Assembly: GCA_027062985.1 (NCBI GenBank)
Contig: JAMOSR010000036.1
Coordinates: 1-9,681 of the forward strand
Direction: 5' to 3'
Source of the DNA: Nautiliaceae bacterium
Lineage (GTDB): Bacteria > Campylobacterota > Campylobacteria > Campylobacterales > Nautiliaceae
Length of the DNA stretch: 9,681 nt
Below the pieces are notes generated by a model. It saw nothing but the letters and a program-made list of their open reading frames with translations. It ran no database searches and was not told the DNA's origin. Every line of letters begins with the position of its first letter. The stretch's first letter is position 1. Positions 1 to 4,379 of the stretch are shown here, one piece after another. The position numbers were made by a program, and so were the translations under genes.

Positions 1-182
1 TTAAAGAATATTATAAACCAGAAGAACTTGAAGGAACGCAGGTGTGTGTGGTAAGTAATCTAAAACCTGCAAAACTTATGGGGATGGTGAGTGAAGGAAT
101 GCTTCTTGCCGCAAAAGATGATGAAGGGCTAGCTTTAATTAGACCTGAAAAACCTAAAAAGACAGGAACTCCTATTAAATGA
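1..182 (+). CDS. metG: Methionyl-tRNA synthetase, C-terminal tRNA-binding domain (5' end outside window)
   Basis: This is the 3' end of a gene, read from base 3, giving 59 residues before a TGA at 180-182. The stretch NLKPAKLMGMVSEGMLLAA is the characteristic core of the EMAP-II-like OB-fold domain found at the C-terminus of bacterial MetG. This domain binds tRNA non-specifically and holds the synthetase dimer together; the catalytic HIGH/KMSKS parts lie upstream of the window. The protein ends in a short basic, proline-rich tail (RPEKPKKTGTPIK). Its stop overlaps the start of the next gene in an ATGA arrangement, so metG is probably the leading gene of a translationally coupled group reaching to 2980. 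A free-standing tRNA-binding protein with the same domain is the main alternative, since only the tail is visible. Confidence 0.85.
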   Translation, partial: KEYYKPEELEGTQVCVVSNLKPAKLMGMVSEGMLLAAKDDEGLALIRPEKPKKTGTPIK

Positions 183-1060
183 AAATAGAAACCTTAGTTA
201 ACTTAATCGGAGGAGAGTTATTAAACTCTCCTTATATCAGTGAAGTTGTTCATTTTACTGATGATGTTGAGGATGTTAACAGGGGAAGCTGTTTTTTTGT
301 TAAAAAAATTTCTGATATTCCTCAGGCTATAAAAAATGGAGCTTATGCTATTATAGCGGATAAAGATATTTCTATCTTGGATAAGGAAATAGCCTGGATA
401 AAAGTAGAAAACGTAAAAAAAGCTCTTTTTAATATATTTAAATATGAAAATATTACAAATCAAATCTATTTTACGGATGAAATTACTTTATCAATTATAA
501 AAAAAATGAATTTGGAAAAAAAAGTAATTGTTTTAAAAAACGATGAAGATTTTTTTAAAGCTATCAATCTGAGGGAAAAATATATTTTAACTGATAATAA
601 AAAATTTAAAGAAATTTTTGCCAATATTGTAGATTTAAAATCCAAAAATATCAAGCTTATTCAAAAAGGGCTTTTTAGGTGTGAGTTTAATCAAGAAGAG
701 ATTAAAATACCTTTTGTGTATAAAAATTTTTTTGCAAAAGCTTTAAATTTTTTTGATACTTATGATTTAAAATATACATTGGACTTTGAAATAGAGAGAT
801 TTAAACCTGTTTTTATAAATGCTCTGTTTGAGGAAGTGGAGTTTGGAAAAAGTGAAAAGGTTGTGATAACCGGGATAAAAAACGATAAGTTTTTCTTTGA
901 CGAGCTTAATTATATTATAGAGAATACAAAATATGCAAAAACAGTTTTTATTAATAACTCTAACAAAACGCTTTTAAATAAACCTTTTAATTTTGCAGTT
1001 ATGGTTGATTGTGAATTTACGCCTAAAATAAGAGAAGAAAAAAGGTTCTTTAATGATTAA
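179..1060 (+). CDS. Degenerate Mur-ligase-like protein (MurE/MurF-type N-terminal domain, no P-loop)
   Basis: The 293-residue product has no confident functional name. Residues 1-90 resemble the UDP-MurNAc-binding N-terminal domain of MurE/MurF. They have an LVNLIGGEL start, a 'DDVEDVNRGSCFFV' segment in place of the usual 'DTR.v..G.lFva', and an 'AIKNGAYAIIAD' helix-strand in place of 'A...GA.a.v.d'. A normal Mur ligase then has a TGTxGKT/S nucleotide-binding loop. Here the matching place (about 95-108, IYFTDEITLSIIKKM) has no glycines and no GKT, and the whole protein is roughly two thirds of the usual length. Residues 175-265 (IPFVYKNFFAKALNF, then VVITGIKNDKFFFDEL) may be remnants of the central and C-terminal Mur domains. 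ATP-dependent ligation therefore looks impossible; a binding, scaffolding or regulatory role is inference. The start overlaps the metG stop by 4 bases and has only a weak AGGA upstream, which suggests translational coupling. The stop overlaps the next gene by 8 bases. Confidence 0.6.
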   Translation: MKIETLVNLIGGELLNSPYISEVVHFTDDVEDVNRGSCFFVKKISDIPQAIKNGAYAIIADKDISILDKEIAWIKVENVKKALFNIFKYENITNQIYFTDEITLSIIKKMNLEKKVIVLKNDEDFFKAINLREKYILTDNKKFKEIFANIVDLKSKNIKLIQKGLFRCEFNQEEIKIPFVYKNFFAKALNFFDTYDLKYTLDFEIERFKPVFINALFEEVEFGKSEKVVITGIKNDKFFFDELNYIIENTKYAKTVFINNSNKTLLNKPFNFAVMVDCEFTPKIREEKRFFND

Positions 1061-1619
1061 AATTGAGAAAATTAATGAATTATGTCGTGGTAAATTTTTA
1101 ACTTTAAAAGAAGTTTTTTTTAATTATAAAGGCAAAAAGAGGCGTTGGGAAGTTTGTACTTCTATGGACAGTGTCGCTATATTAATTTATGATAGGGATT
1201 TAGAATCTGTTGTTTTAGTAAAACAGTTTAGATTGCCTGTTTTTCTTAAAAACAGAGACGGTTATACTTATGAGCTGTGTGCCGGGCTTTGTGATAAGGA
1301 TAAGTGTTCTATAGAAATAGCAAGAGAAGAGGTTTTAGAGGAGTGCGGGTATGATGTTGAGAGTGAAAGAATCAAAAAAATAACATCAACCTGGGCGAGT
1401 GTCGGGACAAATGCGGCAAATCAGACTGTATATTATGTTGAGGTTACGCAAAATGATAAAGTACATGATGGTGGTGGAATTGATGATGAAGATATAGAAA
1501 TAGTTGAAATTAAAAAAGATAATGTGGAAAAATTTATTTTTGATGAGAATAAAGTTATAACACCGGGAGCTAAATTTGCTTTAATGTGGTGGTTACATTA
1601 TAAAAAAGGGGAAAAATGA
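1053..1619 (+). CDS. Nudix hydrolase, NUDT14/UDP-sugar diphosphatase-like
   Basis: The 188-residue protein carries a Nudix box at about residues 78-100, beginning G78 and ending EVLEECGY. E93, E96 and E97 are placed to bind the catalytic divalent metal. The box is non-canonical: the usual Glu six residues after the first Gly is Lys84, and the usual Arg of REUxEE is Glu92, with Arg91 next to it. The lead-in YTYELCAGLCDK and the following TSTWASVGTNAANQTVYYVEV resemble the animal NUDT14 (UDP-glucose diphosphatase)/ADP-ribose pyrophosphatase branch rather than MutT. Expected chemistry is cleavage of an X-linked nucleoside diphosphate such as UDP-glucose or ADP-ribose; the substrate is inference. 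ATG 1053 is chosen because AAAGG at 1041-1045 lies 7 bases upstream. The TGA overlaps the ATG of the following hexose-phosphate mutase gene, and that pairing favours a nucleotide-sugar substrate. Confidence 0.85.
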   Translation: MIKIEKINELCRGKFLTLKEVFFNYKGKKRRWEVCTSMDSVAILIYDRDLESVVLVKQFRLPVFLKNRDGYTYELCAGLCDKDKCSIEIAREEVLEECGYDVESERIKKITSTWASVGTNAANQTVYYVEVTQNDKVHDGGGIDDEDIEIVEIKKDNVEKFIFDENKVITPGAKFALMWWLHYKKGEK

Positions 1620-2980
1620 AACACATTTTTAGGGAATATGATATCAGGGGAATATTTGATAAAGATTTAAAAGAAGAGATAGTTAAAAAAATAGGATTTT
1701 ATCTTGGTAAAAAGATTGACGGAAATTACGTTTTTGTAAGTTATGACGCAAGAAAACATTCTCCAATTCTTCATAATTGGCTTGTAAGCGGACTTAATAA
1801 AGCCGGCAAAAAAGTAATAAGCGGCGGGATGTTACCTACCGGAGCTAATTATTTTGCCAATTTCAGACCGTTATGTATTGATGGTATTGGAAAGGTTGAA
1901 ATTGGGGGCAGTATTCAAATTACCGGCTCTCATAATCCTCCTGAATATAACGGATTTAAAATTACGATAAACAAGCTTCCGTTTTACGGAAAAGATATTT
2001 ATGCCTTAGGAGATGAAGTAATAAACAGTAACGTTTCAATAGAAGATAATACGGAAGTTATTAAATATAATTTAAAAGAAGATTATATAGACTATATAAG
2101 TAACCAGTTTTCTCATTTAAAAGGACTTGATTTAAATGCCGTATTTGACTGTGGAAACGGGGTAGCTGGAGTAGTTTTAAGAGATATTTTAGAAAAAATA
2201 GGGATAAAGAATTACGAAATATTTTTTGAAGAACCTGATGGGACTTTTCCAAATCACCACCCAGACCCAACCGAAGAAGAGAATCTTGCATGGGTAAAAG
2301 ATGCTTTAAAACAGGGAAGAGATTATGCTTTTGCTTTTGACGGGGATGCCGATAGAATTGCTTTTTTGGATAAATATTATAACTATAAAGGTGATATATT
2401 GGCTTTCTTTTTTGCTAAAAATATGAAAAATCCATGTGTAATTAGTGAAGTAAAAGCAACACAGGTTATGTATGATGAAATAAATAAATTCGGACGGGCT
2501 ATTATGTATAAAACAGGACATAGCAATCTTAAAACCCTGTTAAAAAAAGAAAACTGTGATTTGGCTGCAGAAGTTAGCGGACATATTTTCTTTAATGACA
2601 GATATTTTGGAATAGATGACGCTATTTATGTTACCTTTAGAATAATGGAACTTATAAAAAACGGATTTAATTTTAAAGAAGAATTTGAAAAACTGCCTAA
2701 AGTATATAATACAGATGAAATAAAAATAAAAACAACAGAAGATAAAAAGTTTAAAATTATAGAAAATTTAAAAAAATATTTAAATAAAAATAAAGAAAAT
2801 TTAGGTATTAAAAAAATAGTAGATGTAGATGGAGTTAGGGTGATTTTTGAAAACGGTTGGGGGCTTGTTAGGGCAAGTAATACAACTCCGGTATTAGTTA
2901 CCCGTTTTGAAGCCACTGATGAGAAAGATTTAGAAAATATTAAAAATATTCTTACAGAATCTCTTCAAAAATTTCTTTAA
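1616..2980 (+). CDS. Phosphomannomutase/phosphoglucomutase (alpha-D-phosphohexomutase)
   Basis: The 454-residue cytoplasmic enzyme interconverts hexose 1- and 6-phosphates through a phosphoserine, feeding GDP-mannose and/or UDP-glucose synthesis for LPS, capsule or glycoprotein sugars. All four family motifs are present in order. They are the active-site serine loop TGSHNP (103-108, Ser105), the magnesium loop DGDADR (242-247), the sugar-binding EVSGH (319-323), and the phosphate-binding RASNTTP (419-425). The N-terminal FREYDIRGIF is typical of the bifunctional PMM/PGM (AlgC-like) group rather than GlmM, which usually has an MS active-site loop. Length is normal for the family. The ATG shares its bases with the Nudix TGA (ATGA) and follows AAGGGG at 1606-1611. 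Whether mannose, glucose or both are used cannot be read from sequence, so no symbol is given. Confidence 0.93.
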   Translation: MKHIFREYDIRGIFDKDLKEEIVKKIGFYLGKKIDGNYVFVSYDARKHSPILHNWLVSGLNKAGKKVISGGMLPTGANYFANFRPLCIDGIGKVEIGGSIQITGSHNPPEYNGFKITINKLPFYGKDIYALGDEVINSNVSIEDNTEVIKYNLKEDYIDYISNQFSHLKGLDLNAVFDCGNGVAGVVLRDILEKIGIKNYEIFFEEPDGTFPNHHPDPTEEENLAWVKDALKQGRDYAFAFDGDADRIAFLDKYYNYKGDILAFFFAKNMKNPCVISEVKATQVMYDEINKFGRAIMYKTGHSNLKTLLKKENCDLAAEVSGHIFFNDRYFGIDDAIYVTFRIMELIKNGFNFKEEFEKLPKVYNTDEIKIKTTEDKKFKIIENLKKYLNKNKENLGIKKIVDVDGVRVIFENGWGLVRASNTTPVLVTRFEATDEKDLENIKNILTESLQKFL

Positions 2981-2990
2981 TTTTCTTTTT
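2968..2990 (+). terminator. Weak A/T-only hairpin plus T-rich tract at the end of the mutase gene
   Basis: AAAATT at 2968-2973 pairs with AATTTT at 2979-2984 around a five-base loop that contains the start of the TAA stop. CTTTTT and further T-rich sequence follow. The stem has no G-C pairs, so it would be a poor intrinsic terminator alone. It is the only candidate between the metG operon and the cbpA promoter, and some read-through into cbpA is likely. Confidence 0.25.
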
Positions 2991-3020
2991 CTATTTTCTT
3001 ATATTTTTTAAATTAATTAA

Positions 3021-3041
3021 ATTGATTGATTTTTACTCAAT
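3021..3041. promoter_or_regulatory. HAIR-like HspR operator overlapping the cbpA promoter
   Basis: The arms ATTGATT (3021-3027) and ACTCAAT (3035-3041) are separated by exactly 7 bases. The HAIR consensus known from HspR regulons is CTTGAGT-N7-ACTCAAG. This site matches 5/7 in the left arm and 6/7 in the right arm with the correct spacing. Adding two bases outward on each side, the arms 3019-3027 and 3035-3043 pair at 8 of 9 positions. The site covers the -35 and part of the spacer, and hspR is the second gene of the unit, so negative autoregulation is the natural reading. AT-rich DNA produces some chance dyads, hence moderate confidence. Confidence 0.6.
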
Positions 3042-3054
3042 TTTATTGTATAAT
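3026..3054 (+). promoter_or_regulatory. Sigma70-type promoter of cbpA-hspR
   Basis: A consensus TATAAT at 3049-3054 lies exactly 17 bases after TTGATT at 3026-3031, a 4/6 match to the -35 consensus. The -10 is preceded by TTG, as often seen in this phylum. Transcription would start near 3061, leaving an untranslated leader of about 37 bases before the cbpA ATG. The -35 and spacer are covered by a dyad that looks like an HspR site. Confidence 0.7.
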
Positions 3055-3097
3055 ACGCTTATTAAAAGTGAGGTGTAGTTTATGTTAAGGAGGGGAA

Positions 3098-3952
3098 ATG
3101 TCAAAAAGTTTATATGAGGTGTTAGGCGTTAGTGAAAATGCTACGCAAGATGAAATAAAAAAAGCTTATAGAAAGCTTGCAAGAAAATATCATCCGGATA
3201 TATGTAAAAAACCTGAATGTGAAGAAAAATTTAAAGAAATCAATACTGCTTATGAGATTTTAGGAGATCCTGAAAAAAGAAAACAGTATGACCAAATGGG
3301 TGATACGATGTTTAACGGTCAAAACTTCCAAGATTTTTATAGACAACATAAAGATATAGACCTTGAAGAAATACTTTCGTCTATTTTTGGGGGAGGTTTT
3401 GGCCGTTCTCGTAGCGGTTTTGGCGGTTTTGGTGGTTTTGACGAATTTGGATTCGGAGGAGGTTTTGCTCCTGATTTAGACGTTCATGCAAGAATTCAGA
3501 TTCCGTTTGATATTGCAGTAACCGGAGGAGTTTATCCTATAAATTATAACGGAGAGACTATAAAAATAAAAATTCCTGAAGGAATTAAATCCGGTCAGAA
3601 ACTTAGAATTAGAGGTAAAGGTAAAACATTTCAAGGACATAGAGGTGATTTGATTCTGGAAATAGATGTAATGCCAAGCAATGAGTGGGAAAGAAAAGGG
3701 GATGATTTATATAAAAAAATAGACGTTCCTTTAAAAACTATGATGTTTGGCGGTAAAATTGGAGTTGACACTTTTAAGGGGCATATAAATGTAAAAGTTC
3801 CTAAAAATTCAAAATGCTGTCAAAAGCTTAGAGTTAGAGGATACGGAGTTAAAGGAGGAGATTTATATCTCGAATTGAGACCTATACTCCCAAAAGTAGA
3901 AGAGCTTGATCCTGAACTCGCTAAAATGATGGAAGAGAAACTTCCGTCATAA
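3098..3952 (+). CDS. cbpA: CbpA-type DnaJ-like co-chaperone
   Basis: The 284-residue protein is a class B J-domain protein that should stimulate the ATPase of DnaK and deliver unfolded clients in the cytoplasm. The J-domain spans about residues 4-68, with the essential HPD at 32-34 and the AYEILGDPEKRKQYDQ ending. A Gly/Phe-rich linker follows at about 97-123 (FGGFGGF repeats). Then come two beta-sandwich substrate-binding repeats, about 128-192 (ending in GQKLRIRGKG) and 205-262 (ending in QKLRVRGYG). There is no CxxCxGxG zinc-finger region, which separates it from DnaJ itself. Unusual are Cys36 and Cys41 just after HPD and a CysCys pair at 240-241. A strong AAGGAGG (3087-3093) lies 4 bases before the ATG. 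The gene leads an operon with hspR, as in Helicobacter and Campylobacter, and is probably repressed by HspR. Confidence 0.93.
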   Translation: MSKSLYEVLGVSENATQDEIKKAYRKLARKYHPDICKKPECEEKFKEINTAYEILGDPEKRKQYDQMGDTMFNGQNFQDFYRQHKDIDLEEILSSIFGGGFGRSRSGFGGFGGFDEFGFGGGFAPDLDVHARIQIPFDIAVTGGVYPINYNGETIKIKIPEGIKSGQKLRIRGKGKTFQGHRGDLILEIDVMPSNEWERKGDDLYKKIDVPLKTMMFGGKIGVDTFKGHINVKVPKNSKCCQKLRVRGYGVKGGDLYLELRPILPKVEELDPELAKMMEEKLPS

Positions 3953-3960
3953 TTTTAATT

Positions 3961-3976
3961 TCCTGCGTAGGCAGGA
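3961..3976 (+). other. Intercistronic hairpin between cbpA and hspR
   Basis: TCCTGC (3961-3966) and GCAGGA (3971-3976) form a perfect 6-bp stem with a GTAG loop, extendable by T3960-G3977 and T3959-A3978. It fills most of the 38-base gap and sits directly before the hspR ribosome-binding site AAAGGAGG (3978-3985). No T-run follows, so it is not an intrinsic terminator. It may stabilise the transcript or tune hspR translation; that function is inference. Confidence 0.55.
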
Positions 3977-3990
3977 GAAAGGAGGATGAT

Positions 3991-4359
3991 ATGTATAGTT
4001 ATGATGAACCTGTATATTTAATAAGTGTGGTGAGTAAAATATTAAATATCCATCCACAGACATTGAGACAATATGAAAGAGAAGGTTTAATTAAACCAAG
4101 CCGAACAGAAGGTAAGATGAGGCTTTATTCTCAAAGAGATATAGACAGACTCAAACTTATATTATCTTTAGTTAGAGATTTAGGTGTTAATTTGGCAGGA
4201 GTTGAAATTATTCTTCAGCTTAAAGAGGAGATAGAGAGACTTCAAAAAGAAATAGATGCTCTTAAAAGACAGCAGGGACAAATTCCACGAAATAGAAGCG
4301 TGGTAATAAAAAAAGAAAATTATCAATTAATTTTAGTTCCTGAAACTAAAGAGGAGTAA
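3991..4359 (+). CDS. hspR: HspR, MerR-family heat-shock repressor
   Basis: This is a 122-residue DNA-binding protein. An N-terminal MerR-type winged helix-turn-helix occupies about residues 7-60: YLISVVSKILNIHPQTLRQYE, the wing GLIKPSRTEGKMRLYS, then QRDIDRLKLI. The LRQYEREGLIKPSRT segment is very typical of HspR. A heptad-like helix at about 74-96 (LQLKEEIERLQKEIDALKRQ) should form the dimer coiled coil. The short C-terminal tail, rich in charged residues, has no ligand-sensing domain, which also fits HspR rather than metal-sensing MerR proteins. Known relatives bind HAIR sites and repress chaperone operons, often with a chaperone as co-repressor. A HAIR-like site lies in this operon's own promoter. 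The ATG follows AAAGGAGG with 5 bases spacing. The gene ends inside an inverted repeat that probably terminates the operon. Confidence 0.93.
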   Translation: MYSYDEPVYLISVVSKILNIHPQTLRQYEREGLIKPSRTEGKMRLYSQRDIDRLKLILSLVRDLGVNLAGVEIILQLKEEIERLQKEIDALKRQQGQIPRNRSVVIKKENYQLILVPETKEE

Positions 4360-4376
4360 TTTTAAATCCTCTTTAG
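4346..4376. terminator. Probable bidirectional terminator between convergent hspR and the AsmA-like gene
   Basis: CTAAAGAGGA (4346-4355) and TCCTCTTTAG (4367-4376) are perfect 10-base inverted arms around an 11-base loop. The left arm lies within the last codons of hspR and the loop contains its TAA stop. The convergent gene's stop lies just beyond at 4380-4382. Only short, broken T-runs flank it on either strand, so termination may be partial, but the position between two converging stops makes the role likely. Confidence 0.6.
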
Positions 4377-4379
4377 GTA

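Noticed and set aside
2061..2916. Minus-strand open frames opposite the phosphohexomutase gene
   Set aside because: The plus-strand gene has all four family motifs; these frames are shadows with no motif or ribosome-binding site that I can support.
3005..3025. A/T palindromes (AATTAATTAA) upstream of cbpA considered as an attachment site or origin repeat
   Set aside because: No integrase, partner repeat or DnaA-box cluster is present, and short A/T palindromes are expected by chance in this base composition.
3082..3117. An 11-codon reading frame (beginning MLRRGNV) overlapping the cbpA start
   Set aside because: It has no ribosome-binding site of its own and its coding bases include the cbpA Shine-Dalgarno; most likely a chance ATG.
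3400..3445. Tandem GGTTTTGG-type DNA repeats, considered as a repeat element or phase-variable tract
   Set aside because: They encode the normal Gly/Phe linker of a J-domain protein, the codons vary (GGC, GGT), and there is no homopolymer long enough to suggest slippage.
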